Shown: in pieces, positions 35,043 to 43,222 of the stretch
Numbering within the stretch: the stretch's first letter is position 1
How the letters are laid out: the number at the start of each line of letters is the position of its first letter
Assembly: GCA_902797395.1 (NCBI GenBank)
Contig: CADBSO010000097.1
Span: 1-64,000, forward strand
DNA length: 64,000 bases
Direction of reading: 5' to 3'
Source: an uncultured Spirochaetales bacterium
GTDB lineage: Bacteria > Spirochaetota > Spirochaetia > Sphaerochaetales > Sphaerochaetaceae
Notes under the pieces: model-generated
Told to the model about the DNA's origin: nothing
Databases searched by the model: none
What the model saw: the letters and a program-made list of their open reading frames with translations, nothing else
Position numbers and translations under genes: made by a program

Positions 35043-35975
35043 ATGGACGGCAATTCGGATAGGATATGTTTTCTGTTTCCCGGTCAGGGCGCGCAGAAAG
35101 TCGGAATGTTGAGCGGGTTTTTTCAGGAGTTCGAGTGCTTCAGGAGCATTTTCGAACAGGCTGGGGAGTGGACTGGAATTGACATAGCGAAAATAGTCTA
35201 TGAGCCCAATGATCTTATAAATCAGACCAGATATACCCAGCTTGCAATCCTTGTCGTAGAGTTGGGCCTATTGCGTGTTTTGAATCAGGCGGGGGTGGAG
35301 CCTTGTGTTATGGCCGGATATTCGCTTGGCGAATATTCGTGTCTCGTCAAGTCCGGAATACTGACTGAGGAATCTGCTGTCAAGCTGATCGTGAAGCGCG
35401 CGGAGCATATGGAAAGCGCTTGTCCTGCCGGGATGGGAGGCATGGCTGCCGTTATCGGAATGGATTGGGAAGCAATAGAAGGTGTCATCGGATCATACGA
35501 TAAGGTTTGGATCGCGAATTACAATTCAAAGCAGCTGGTTTCGATTTCCGGTGAGAAGGCGCAGGTTATGAGGGCTTGCGAGGATTTGAAGGCCGCAGGA
35601 GCCAAACGCGTGATTCCGGTCAATGTGTCGGGTCCGTTTCATACTCCGCTTCTCAAGGAAGCGAGTGATAAGCTTGGCGTGACCTTAAAGGAGTTTGCCT
35701 TTTTAGAGCCTGAAATAGTCTATTATGCGAATGTCAGCGGTGAAATCGTGAGCAAGGGTGATGATGTCAGATCGATTCTTGCCCGTCAGGTCAGTTCGCC
35801 GGTCAGATGGTCGCATTCAATGTCCGGAATATTGAAAAGCGGAATGGGAAGGTTTGTGGAGGTAGGTCCCGGAAAGGTCCTCAGGGGGTTCTTGAGGGAT
35901 GAGAAGGACATTGCTCTCTATGGCATGGAGAGCATTTCGGAATACGAGGCTTTGTTGAAAGATGTCGGAAAGTGA
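35043..35975 (+). CDS. fabD: Malonyl-CoA:ACP transacylase
   Basis: 310 aa. Loads malonyl groups onto acyl carrier protein for fatty acid synthesis. N-terminal CFLFPGQGAQKVGM, active serine Ser94 in AGYSLGEYS, and a GPFHTPLL block with the catalytic His near residue 200. It starts 12 nt after the deaminase gene, and its end overlaps fabG by 14 nt, so fabD-fabG-fabF are translationally linked. Its place inside a purine-degradation block is unexpected. Confidence 0.95.
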   Translation: MDGNSDRICFLFPGQGAQKVGMLSGFFQEFECFRSIFEQAGEWTGIDIAKIVYEPNDLINQTRYTQLAILVVELGLLRVLNQAGVEPCVMAGYSLGEYSCLVKSGILTEESAVKLIVKRAEHMESACPAGMGGMAAVIGMDWEAIEGVIGSYDKVWIANYNSKQLVSISGEKAQVMRACEDLKAAGAKRVIPVNVSGPFHTPLLKEASDKLGVTLKEFAFLEPEIVYYANVSGEIVSKGDDVRSILARQVSSPVRWSHSMSGILKSGMGRFVEVGPGKVLRGFLRDEKDIALYGMESISEYEALLKDVGK

Positions 35976-36708
35976 TAGGAAATCGGTTTTGGTTACCGGC
36001 GCGAGCCGTGGCATTGGCAGGGAAATAGCATTGAGGTTCGCAAAAGCGGGATACGATGCGGCTATTGTGTATTCGTCGGATGCGTCCAAGGATAAGGCAG
36101 ACGAGGTTGCGTCTCTTATTTCGTCTTGCGGATCAAAGGCTTTGGCTTTGAAGTGCGATGTGTCAAAAAGCGATGAGGTCAATGCCATGGTCGCATCGGT
36201 TTTGGATGCTTTCGGAAAGATTGACGTGCTTGTGAACAATGCCGGGATAACCAGGGACGGTTTGCTTATGCGCATGACCGATCAGCAGATCGATGCGGTG
36301 CTTGATGCTAATCTGAAGGGCGTGCTGTATGTAATTCGAGCATGTCTGCCGGCTATGATGAAGGCGAGAAGCGGAAGAATTGTCAACCTGTCGTCCATAG
36401 TGGGGCTGCACGGGAATCCGGGGCAGGCGAACTACAGCGCATCCAAAGCCGGAATAATAGGAGTTACGAAATCGATTGCGAAAGAGGTCGCATCACGCAA
36501 CATATTGGTAAATGCGGTTGCGCCTGGGGCAATAGATACGGATATGTTCGCATCGCTTGGCGATAAGATAAGGGAAGCGATTGTCGGAACCATACCGCTT
36601 GGAAGACCGGGAACGGCAGCCGAGGTGGCCGAAGCGGTGCTCTTTCTTGCGGGTCAGACATATATTACCGGTCAGGTGATTCAAGTAGATGGTGGAATGG
36701 GAATATGA
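35962..36708 (+). CDS. fabG: 3-oxoacyl-ACP reductase
   Basis: 248 aa short-chain dehydrogenase. TGASRGIGRE (NADPH site), NNAGITRDG, catalytic Ser in SSIVGL, YSASK (Tyr and Lys), and the C-terminal ITGQVIQVDGGMGI typical of FabG. It reduces 3-oxoacyl-ACP in fatty acid elongation. It overlaps fabD by 14 nt and fabF by 4 nt. No acyl carrier protein gene lies between fabG and fabF, unlike the common fabD-fabG-acpP-fabF order. Confidence 0.95.
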   Translation: MSESDRKSVLVTGASRGIGREIALRFAKAGYDAAIVYSSDASKDKADEVASLISSCGSKALALKCDVSKSDEVNAMVASVLDAFGKIDVLVNNAGITRDGLLMRMTDQQIDAVLDANLKGVLYVIRACLPAMMKARSGRIVNLSSIVGLHGNPGQANYSASKAGIIGVTKSIAKEVASRNILVNAVAPGAIDTDMFASLGDKIREAIVGTIPLGRPGTAAEVAEAVLFLAGQTYITGQVIQVDGGMGI

Positions 36709-37940
36709 ATAAGAGGAATGTTGTTGTTACCGGATTGGGGACGATAAACGGCATAGGAAACAATGTCGATGAATTTTGGAGCAATGCCAAGAAGGGCGTG
36801 TGCGGATTGTCGCATATAACGCTCTTTGATCCCTCTCTGGTAAGGGTTAAGGTGGTGTGCGAGGTCAAGGGCTTTGATCCTTTGAATTACATGGATATAA
36901 AGCGGGCTAAGAGAATGGAGCGGTTTTCACAGTTCGCAGTGGTTGCCGCAAACGAGGCGATAAAGGATAGCGGTCTTGATTTTGACAAGGAGGACAGATT
37001 TAGAGTTGGCGTTTGCGTTGGAAGCGGCATAGGCTCGATAGAAGGTGTTGCCAATAATGCGCTGATGCAGGAGAAGCGCGGTCCCAGAGGCATACATCCT
37101 TTGGTGATTCCGATGATAATACCGAACATGGCTTCAGCGCATATAAGCATAGCGCATGGCTTGCATGGAAAGAATATAAATGTCTCCACTGCTTGCGCCT
37201 CATCGAACAACTGCCTTGGCGAAGCGCTCAGGACCATACAATATGGTGATGCCGACATCATGATCGCCGGCGGCGCCGAAGCTGAAGTCACTCCTTTGAC
37301 TCTCAATGGCTTTTCTGCTCTTTCAGCGCTTTGCGAAAGCGATGATCCTAATAGGGCTTCAATACCGTTTGATAAGGAAAGATCGGGCTTCGTGATGGGC
37401 GAGGGAGCAGGTGTTGTCGTTCTTGAGGAGGAGGAGCATGCGAAGAAACGCGGCGCGAAAATATATGCAAGGCTTCTCGGCTATGGAACCACTTGTGATG
37501 CGTTTCATATGACTGCTCCTAGTGACGACAAGGCATATCAATCGAGATGCATGCGCAATGCCATAGATGATGCGGGTTTGAAGCCTGAAGACATCGACTA
37601 TGTGAATGCCCATGGAACAAGCACCAAATACAACGATCTTTATGAGACCAATGCGATAAAGGATTGCTTCGGCGAGCATGCTGCGAAACTTAAGATCAGC
37701 AGTACGAAAAGCATGGTGGGGCATTTGCTTGGAGCTTGTGGCGGAGTCGAAATGGTTGCGGTATGCAAGACGATTCAGGAAGGTATCATACATCAGACAG
37801 TGAACTATAAGGTTCCCGATCCGGAACTTGATCTCGACTATGTGGTTTCAGGTCCAGTCAAGCAGGATGTCAGATACGTCATCTCCAACTGTTTCGCATT
37901 CGGCGGGCATAATACGACAATAGTCGCAGGCAAATACTGA
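36705..37940 (+). CDS. fabF: 3-oxoacyl-ACP synthase II
   Basis: 411 aa. Condenses malonyl-ACP with acyl-ACP. The catalytic Cys164 lies in STACASSNN, with His in NAHGTSTKYND and the second His in KSMVGHLLGACG; the C-terminal SNCFAFGGHNTT is intact. Starts with ATGA overlap on fabG. The nucleotidyltransferase frame begins 4 nt after its stop. Confidence 0.96.
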   Translation: MNKRNVVVTGLGTINGIGNNVDEFWSNAKKGVCGLSHITLFDPSLVRVKVVCEVKGFDPLNYMDIKRAKRMERFSQFAVVAANEAIKDSGLDFDKEDRFRVGVCVGSGIGSIEGVANNALMQEKRGPRGIHPLVIPMIIPNMASAHISIAHGLHGKNINVSTACASSNNCLGEALRTIQYGDADIMIAGGAEAEVTPLTLNGFSALSALCESDDPNRASIPFDKERSGFVMGEGAGVVVLEEEEHAKKRGAKIYARLLGYGTTCDAFHMTAPSDDKAYQSRCMRNAIDDAGLKPEDIDYVNAHGTSTKYNDLYETNAIKDCFGEHAAKLKISSTKSMVGHLLGACGGVEMVAVCKTIQEGIIHQTVNYKVPDPELDLDYVVSGPVKQDVRYVISNCFAFGGHNTTIVAGKY

Positions 37941-37944
37941 TATT

Positions 37945-38544
37945 TTGGAAGTCATATTGCTGGCTGCAGGCTTGTCCAGACGCCTGGGGACAGGCGAGCA
38001 GAAGATTCTTAGGGAGTATCGGGGCGAAAAGCTTGTTTTGAGGTCGCTTAGGGCTTGCCTGTCTTGCTTTGATGTGATACTGGTGACCGGATACAAGGCG
38101 GATGAGGTCGCATCATGCGTAAGAGGCTTTTTGAATCGGGAGCGTTTTGACAATAGCTGCAGGATAGTGTTCAATGAGAACTTCAGGTCAGGTCAGCTCT
38201 CTTCGTGTCTTGCTGGCTTGGAATTCGCGCGAGGCGACTTCATGTTTGCTCTTTCAGACACCCCGAATCTTGATAGCGGACTCATCAGCGCGGCATATGG
38301 CGCATTCCTTTCCATGCCTGAGGGTTGTAATGTTTTGAGGTTGTTTGCCGGTGATAAGCCTGTTCATCCCGTTGTTTTCAGGTCATCGCTCAAAGGCATA
38401 TTGCAAGAGGATCATGCGGCCAATCCGGAATTGGAGAATATCAGGGAGATTCTTCGCTTTGACGACAGACTGAAGCCGTATTGTTTTGATGTTGGCGATG
38501 CCAAATACGCAAAGGATATGGATTTTCCGAATGATTTCGCATGA
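37945..38544 (+). CDS. MocA/YgfJ-like nucleotidyltransferase
   Basis: 199 aa. GT-A-type nucleotidyltransferase: EVILLAAGLSRRLG followed by EQKILREYRGEKLV, then LVTGYKADEV and FALSDTPNLDSG (the usual GDMP is ALSDTP). The YgfJ/MocA family attaches CMP to the molybdenum cofactor or a related ligand of molybdenum hydroxylases, which fits the hydroxylase genes 4 kb upstream. The start is taken as TTG (MEVILLAAG); no ATG is available. It could also serve a different sugar-nucleotide step. It is separated from the hydroxylase genes by the fab block. Confidence 0.75.
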   Translation: MEVILLAAGLSRRLGTGEQKILREYRGEKLVLRSLRACLSCFDVILVTGYKADEVASCVRGFLNRERFDNSCRIVFNENFRSGQLSSCLAGLEFARGDFMFALSDTPNLDSGLISAAYGAFLSMPEGCNVLRLFAGDKPVHPVVFRSSLKGILQEDHAANPELENIREILRFDDRLKPYCFDVGDAKYAKDMDFPNDFA

Positions 38545-38547
38545 TTT

Positions 38548-38565
38548 GTGTTAGAATTCTAACAC
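38548..38565. promoter_or_regulatory. Perfect 18-bp palindrome, candidate operator
   Basis: GTGTTAGAATTCTAACAC starts 3 nt after the nucleotidyltransferase stop and lies 17 nt before the -35 of the antiporter gene. There is no T-run, so it is not a terminator. Such symmetry suggests a dimeric repressor site (MarR, TetR or Fur type). The regulator is unknown. Confidence 0.5.
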
Positions 38566-38581
38566 GATAATTGGGATTCTA

Positions 38582-38609
38582 TTGTAAAACATTCCGCTTT
38601 TTGTAAAAT
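38582..38609 (+). promoter_or_regulatory. Predicted promoter of the NhaC antiporter gene
   Basis: TTGTAA, 16-nt spacer, TAAAAT. The -10 ends 10 nt before the ATG at 38620 and there is no Shine-Dalgarno, so the mRNA should be almost leaderless. Confidence 0.5.
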
Positions 38610-38619
38610 ATTTTCCATT

Positions 38620-40278
38620 ATGAATATGGAAAATTTTGGTGCTTGGGGGTTGATTCCTCCTATTTTGACGATTGCGCTGGCGTTCATCACGAAAGATGTT
38701 GTTGTGTCGCTGGTGGTCGGAATTTTTACCGGAAGCCTGATTCTTGCCGGTGGAAACCCGTTCTTTGCAATCGTGCGCATGACCGATGGCATAGCGAATA
38801 GCTTGGCTGACGGCTGGAATATCAGGATATTGCTTTTTTGCTTGCTTCTTGGCGGATATGTCGGTCTGATGATCAAAACCGGTGCCACTTCCGCATTTGC
38901 GGCTTGGGCGAGAAAGAGAATCAAGAGCAGGCGTTCGTCTCTGGTTCTGACATGGATTTGCGGTCTTGTCATTTTCATTGATGATTATTTCAATTCGCTT
39001 GCCGTTGGCACCGTTATGAGGCCTGTAACGGATAAGTTTGGTGTTTCGCGTGCGAAACTCAGCTATGTTCTTGATTCCACAGCTGCGCCGGTTTGCATAA
39101 TCGCACCCATATCATCATGGGTTATAACGGTCATGAGCCTTATTAAGAGCAGTGATGGGTTTTCGACTTTGAAAATGAGCGAGTTCAGTTTCTTCATCAG
39201 GAGCATCCCGTTCAATTTGTATGCTCTTCTTACCATAATCACGGTTCTCATGTTCTGTCTTTTCAAACTGGATTTCGGGCCTATGAGAAAATCCGAGGAT
39301 ATGGCGATGAATAAGGGCGTGCTGTATGATTCGAAGTTCGGGTCCCCTAGTGTTGAGGGCGAGGAGAACATCAAATTTCCGCCTGAGAATGATCGCGTCA
39401 GGACTTATGATATGATTATCCCTCTTTTGGTTCTCATATGCTCGGCTGTTGCGATGTTCCCGATTACCACTTACATGGATGCTGTGGATGGGGAGAGCAT
39501 AAGGACATTGTCGCAGAGCTTTTCATCAATGAGCGTTGCGCAGGCCTTCAATGAGACCGATGCTTCAAAGGCTTTGTTCTATGCGATAATAATCTCTACG
39601 GTATTCACATACGTGTATTACCTTTGCAGGCGCTTGTTTAATGTGGAGAAAGCTTCGCAGGCTCTGATTTCCGGCGTCAAGACGATGATTCCGGCTTGTT
39701 TCATACTGGCAATGGCATGGACTATCGGCAGCATAATAAAATCGGCTCCGGCTGACGGAGGATTGGGGCTTTCAAGCTATCTTGCGAATGTGTTTGTCAA
39801 AAACAACTTTCCTGTTGCCGTGCTTCCGTTTCTGGTGCTTGTGATGTCGGCCCTGATAAGCTTTTCAACTGGTACGAGTTGGGGTACATTTACAATTATG
39901 ATTCCCATTACGATGCCGATTGTCATAAATTTGGGAACAAGCAACGGGTATTCGCCCGAATCTCTTTTGAATTGCACGCTTTTCACCATCGCGGCGATTC
40001 TAAGCGGAGCGGTTTACGGAGATCATGTGTCGCCGATATCTGATTCGACAATACTCTCATCAACCGGAGGCGCTTGTCCGCACCTTGAGCATGTCGCAAC
40101 GCAGATGCCTTATGCGACAATGGTTCTTATCAGCGTTGCGGTTGGCATTCTCGCAGGCGGTTTGTGCGGATTCTCGATTGTTGTCAGCTGGTTGCTTTCT
40201 CTGCTTTGCTTGGCGCTTTGCTTCTATTTCCTTCCGAGATTCGAATTCATCAACAGGATTTTCGGAACCAAACGCTAG
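38620..40278 (+). CDS. nhaC: Na+/H+ antiporter, NhaC family
   Basis: 552 aa with about 12 transmembrane helices. The N-terminus GLIPPILTIALAFITKDVV, the IFIDDYFNSLAVGTVMRPV loop, SFSTGTSWGTFTIMIPI and GAVYGDHVSPISDSTILSS are hallmark stretches of NhaC-type antiporters. It exchanges Na+ for H+ (or an organic ion) at the inner membrane. NhaC-like carriers are sometimes encoded near purine or amino-acid catabolic genes and may move an organic substrate; this is not shown here. The candidate operator 55 nt upstream suggests its own control. Confidence 0.92.
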   Translation: MNMENFGAWGLIPPILTIALAFITKDVVVSLVVGIFTGSLILAGGNPFFAIVRMTDGIANSLADGWNIRILLFCLLLGGYVGLMIKTGATSAFAAWARKRIKSRRSSLVLTWICGLVIFIDDYFNSLAVGTVMRPVTDKFGVSRAKLSYVLDSTAAPVCIIAPISSWVITVMSLIKSSDGFSTLKMSEFSFFIRSIPFNLYALLTIITVLMFCLFKLDFGPMRKSEDMAMNKGVLYDSKFGSPSVEGEENIKFPPENDRVRTYDMIIPLLVLICSAVAMFPITTYMDAVDGESIRTLSQSFSSMSVAQAFNETDASKALFYAIIISTVFTYVYYLCRRLFNVEKASQALISGVKTMIPACFILAMAWTIGSIIKSAPADGGLGLSSYLANVFVKNNFPVAVLPFLVLVMSALISFSTGTSWGTFTIMIPITMPIVINLGTSNGYSPESLLNCTLFTIAAILSGAVYGDHVSPISDSTILSSTGGACPHLEHVATQMPYATMVLISVAVGILAGGLCGFSIVVSWLLSLLCLALCFYFLPRFEFINRIFGTKR

Positions 40279-40291
40279 GATTTCATTGCGT

Positions 40292-40396
40292 ACGCTTTTA
40301 AAAACCCGGAGTCCGATTCTGCCAATCCCTTTCAGGGTGGTTTTCCGCTTCTGAAGTCCATGGATGCTTTTTGGACAACGGGTTTCTGGAGGCGTC
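40292..40396. repeat. Family B intergenic palindromic repeat, copy B3
   Basis: Left tip ACGCTTTTAAAAACCCGG followed by AGTCCG; right tip GGGTTTCTGGAGGCGTC. The two tips are complementary in most positions. It lies between the antiporter and the promoter of the next lipoprotein gene. Confidence 0.5.
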
Positions 40397-40428
40397 TTTG
40401 TGTGCGGTTGTTGCTGCTGCGTTGCGGT

Positions 40429-40457
40429 TTGTCAAAGCTTGTGTTTTTTTATATAAT
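40429..40457 (+). promoter_or_regulatory. Strong predicted promoter
   Basis: TTGTCA, 17-nt spacer, TATAAT. The transcript would begin near 40464, and AGGGGG serves as ribosome-binding site before the ATG at 40480. Confidence 0.75.
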
Positions 40458-40479
40458 GATTGTAGTTAGGGGGTTTACT

Positions 40480-41364
40480 ATGAAAAGGATTGCTGTGTGC
40501 GCTTTGGCAGCGGCCGCTTTTCTGTTCGCTTCATGTTCTGTCGAGCAGGCTCTTGGCGGCGTTTGCGATACGACTAGCGCGTTGTCCGGAACCGGAACGA
40601 ATGTCTTTGTCGGCGGTGGAGCGGCAAGGGGCAACATGATTGATCGTATTGAAGACACTGTTGGTACTGTGTTGGATTCGTATGGCTCTGAAGAGAACAA
40701 GGAGAGGCTTGATGCCGCTAAGGCGGAGATTGATGAGAAGATTGGTCAGCTGGTCAGCGGCGATTTGGATGTTGCTGCGAACGATATAGGCGAGATAAAG
40801 GATCTGATAGTGCAGCTTCTGGATTCCATAACCATTGATCAGAAGATTCAGGATGAATTGCTTCTGGATGTTAGAAAGGCATCTGTGAATGAAGAGTCCA
40901 GAAAAGCGCTGAGGGATAAGTTCTCTTCGTATCCGATCGAGGAAGGCACGCCCGCATACGATACATATTATTACATTATGAACAAGCTTGCGGAATTGCT
41001 GAGGATGATGAACGACGGCAGAGGTGATTCCGAAGAGGAGTCACAATACAGGCTATGGCTGTCCGAGGGCACTATAACTTGTGATATGGACTTCGCGCCC
41101 ATATTCAATGAGATAAGCGCCCCTACGCTTTCCGATGTGGTAATGATGTCCATGATATCGAGCACGATCAGGAGCCTTATGAAGTTTGATGCTTTGAGCC
41201 AGCTTCAGGTGGCGGATGCCGCGCCTCTTATTGGAAGCGCGATAGACATGTATCTTGTCGCGGATGTTCTTAGAGGAGCTGTGGACGGTGAGTATAGTGG
41301 ATTCATTGGCATTATCCAGCTCATTGTCGATAAGTTTGAGATCAAGGGCGTTCTTACGATGTGA
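40480..41364 (+). CDS. Predicted lipoprotein, helical
   Basis: 294 aa. Signal MKRIAVCALAAAAFLF with lipobox FASC (Cys19). The mature part is strongly helical and rich in Glu/Asp/Lys/Leu (ERLDAAKAEIDEKIGQLVSG and similar), without a family I recognise. The upstream frame that extends to 40360 overlaps the promoter, so the start at 40480 is well supported. It is followed 11 nt later by a barrel protein, with which it probably forms an operon and may interact at the outer membrane. Confidence 0.82.
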   Translation: MKRIAVCALAAAAFLFASCSVEQALGGVCDTTSALSGTGTNVFVGGGAARGNMIDRIEDTVGTVLDSYGSEENKERLDAAKAEIDEKIGQLVSGDLDVAANDIGEIKDLIVQLLDSITIDQKIQDELLLDVRKASVNEESRKALRDKFSSYPIEEGTPAYDTYYYIMNKLAELLRMMNDGRGDSEEESQYRLWLSEGTITCDMDFAPIFNEISAPTLSDVVMMSMISSTIRSLMKFDALSQLQVADAAPLIGSAIDMYLVADVLRGAVDGEYSGFIGIIQLIVDKFEIKGVLTM

Positions 41365-41375
41365 TTTCCGCTTGA

Positions 41376-42647
41376 ATGATGAAGAAGATAGCGGTTTTAT
41401 TGTTTTTGTTCGCTCTTTGCGGCGCATCGCTTTTTGCTGATATAAGCAACAGCAGGGGCGATGCGTCGTCATATCTATTTCCTGGATTGTCGGATAGGCC
41501 GTTTCAATTCAGGGATAGCAGGCTCGAGCGCTTGGGCGGAACCGGAGTTGTTTTGAGCACGGGCATGTCGAGCTTGTATTACAATCCTGCCAACCTTGCT
41601 GACAACAGGATGTTTATGATTAATGTTCCGCAAATCAACTTGCGGCTTTACAATGCTACTAAGCTTTTGAAGATAGAAGGCATGCGCCAATTCATAAGCG
41701 ATCTGCTGGCGGGCAGGGAAATATCAACGGAAAGAAAGCTATACATAACAAAAATGGTGATTATGGAATATGGCTACGGCGTATATCCCATAGTTGACGC
41801 TCAGGTCGATGTTGGCTTCAAAGTGGAGGGCTTTGCGTTTGACGCATTGGTTTCGGGCGATATTACTCTCTATAACCTTACCGGAAGAACGATAGATTCC
41901 AAACTCATCCCTTCTTTTACCGCGGGAGTTTCCGTAGGCTATGGACATAAGTTTAAGGCAGGTAAGATTGAGATAAACGCTGGTCTCTCGTTTTCGTTGC
42001 TGATGCGGGTTTTTCTTGCGGGAACCGGACTTGCTGATTTTAACGAGATATCAAACGAGTTTCCGGGAAACTTGAAAACCGGCGTGGCCTTGCAGCCGCC
42101 GATTAATATTGGTGTTACGGCTAAGTTCCTGGATTGCCTCAAGGCTTCGCTCGTGATAAGGAACATCAATTTCTTCGGGACTAAGGTGTATAGCTACGGA
42201 GATTTCAATCATTTTCTTGCGAATATATTTCAGGTGTTTGGCGGAGGCAGGGACAGCGATTCGGAATCGAGTATGACGAATTTGGGTTCCGGACTGTTTT
42301 CATCCTCTGTTGATTTGGGGGTCGCATATAATCCCGAATGGGATTTGTTCAATCCGCGCGTGGAAATAGATTTCGTGAATATCTTTTCTTTCGGCAAGAA
42401 CGCTTATTACGATAACAGCAATTTCTTTTCGCATTTGAAGATAGGTGTGGAAATGTATTTGCTTAGCTTTCTTAAAATCGGCGCGGGTTTGAATCAGGGA
42501 AGAATCTGTTTCGGAGCTACATTGGATTTGTGGCCGATAGTCATTGATGTGGATTACGGATGGGTTGATGCGTCTCCGACGCTCGGAGAGGCTATGACAG
42601 ATAGGGTTTCCGTATGCGTCAAGCTTGGTTGGGATAGAAGCAAATAG
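41376..42647 (+). CDS. Predicted outer-membrane beta-barrel (FadL/UPF0164-like)
   Basis: 423 aa. Signal peptide ending near SLFA (about residue 22). The segment LGGTGVVLSTGMSSLYYNPA is typical of FadL/PorV/UPF0164-type barrels, in which the N-terminal part forms a plug. Alternating strands and glycine turns continue to the end, and the last strand ends RVSVCVKLGWDRSK without the classical terminal Phe. Treponema species have several such FadL-like proteins thought to take up hydrophobic compounds. The assignment is by pattern only. The lipoprotein gene lies 11 nt upstream. Confidence 0.7.
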   Translation: MMKKIAVLLFLFALCGASLFADISNSRGDASSYLFPGLSDRPFQFRDSRLERLGGTGVVLSTGMSSLYYNPANLADNRMFMINVPQINLRLYNATKLLKIEGMRQFISDLLAGREISTERKLYITKMVIMEYGYGVYPIVDAQVDVGFKVEGFAFDALVSGDITLYNLTGRTIDSKLIPSFTAGVSVGYGHKFKAGKIEINAGLSFSLLMRVFLAGTGLADFNEISNEFPGNLKTGVALQPPINIGVTAKFLDCLKASLVIRNINFFGTKVYSYGDFNHFLANIFQVFGGGRDSDSESSMTNLGSGLFSSSVDLGVAYNPEWDLFNPRVEIDFVNIFSFGKNAYYDNSNFFSHLKIGVEMYLLSFLKIGAGLNQGRICFGATLDLWPIVIDVDYGWVDASPTLGEAMTDRVSVCVKLGWDRSK

Positions 42648-42740
42648 TCTGGCTTGACCCGTTTAGCCGGTGATGTTTTATGCTGGAACGGCTTTTGCGT
42701 TGCGCCGAATGGCGCTTTCAAAAACCTTTGGAAATGTTTT

Positions 42741-42769
42741 TGCAATAATATTGTGCTTGGGATATAATG
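42741..42769 (+). promoter_or_regulatory. Predicted promoter of groES
   Basis: TTGCAA, 17-nt spacer, TATAAT. The transcript would start near 42776, giving a leader of about 74 nt. No CIRCE inverted repeat (HrcA site) is present in the leader or promoter. Confidence 0.7.
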
Positions 42770-42814
42770 ATATGATATAGCGCGTTTTTGCGTGCGATTA
42801 GCTTCTAAATTGAA

Positions 42815-42833
42815 TCGGATGTCATTTGTCCGA
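42815..42833 (+). other. Small hairpin just before the groES ribosome-binding site
   Basis: TCGGA / TCCGA, 5-bp stem with a 9-nt loop, 3 nt before CGGAGG. It is short, so any regulatory role (such as a temperature-sensitive structure) is speculative. Confidence 0.3.
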
Positions 42834-42849
42834 AACGGAGGGTGTTATT

Positions 42850-43116
42850 ATGAAAATAAAACCAATTGGTGATAGGGTTCTCATTAAAATAGAGGATGCG
42901 CCTGAGAAGACGAAATCCGGACTTTATATTCCCACACAGGCTCAGGAGAAGACGCAGACTGGAAAGGTTACGGCAGTTGGTGATTCCAAGGACATACCTG
43001 TGAAGGTTGGTGATATGGTGGTGTACAACAAGTATTCCGGAACTTCTCTTAAGGATGGGGATGATGAGTATCTTGTTGTGAAGTCAGAGGATCTTGTTGC
43101 AGTCGTTTCAAAGTGA
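42850..43116 (+). CDS. groES: Co-chaperonin GroES
   Basis: 88 aa. GroES caps the GroEL folding chamber. KIKPIGDRVLIKIEDAPEKT at the N-terminus, a mobile loop with KSGLYIPTQAQEK, and the C-terminal DEYLVVKSEDLVAVV are typical. Start at ATG 42850, set by GGAGG 6 nt upstream; a longer frame has no such site. groEL does not follow: the next gene is unrelated and a terminator intervenes. Separate groES and groEL loci occur in treponemes. Confidence 0.96.
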   Translation: MKIKPIGDRVLIKIEDAPEKTKSGLYIPTQAQEKTQTGKVTAVGDSKDIPVKVGDMVVYNKYSGTSLKDGDDEYLVVKSEDLVAVVSK

Positions 43117-43190
43117 TTGTGATATTCCAGAGATGCCTTAGAGCGGTTTTTGGGTTTTGACCGGATCCGCTGGATTTCAGGATTGTTCGC

Positions 43191-43217
43191 AAAGCCGCCT
43201 TCATGGCGGTTTTTTTA
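43191..43217 (+). terminator. Rho-independent terminator of groES
   Basis: AAAGCCGCC - TTCAT loop - GGCGGTTT, then TTTTT. It ends 6 nt before the ATG of the next gene. Confidence 0.9.
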
Positions 43218-43222
43218 TTGTT

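Noticed and set aside
38548-38565. Palindrome as a Fur, PerR or TnrA box
   Set aside because: Spacing and half-site do not fit: TGTTA-N6-TAACA differs from TnrA (N7), and the Fur/PerR cores are not matched. Left as an unassigned operator.
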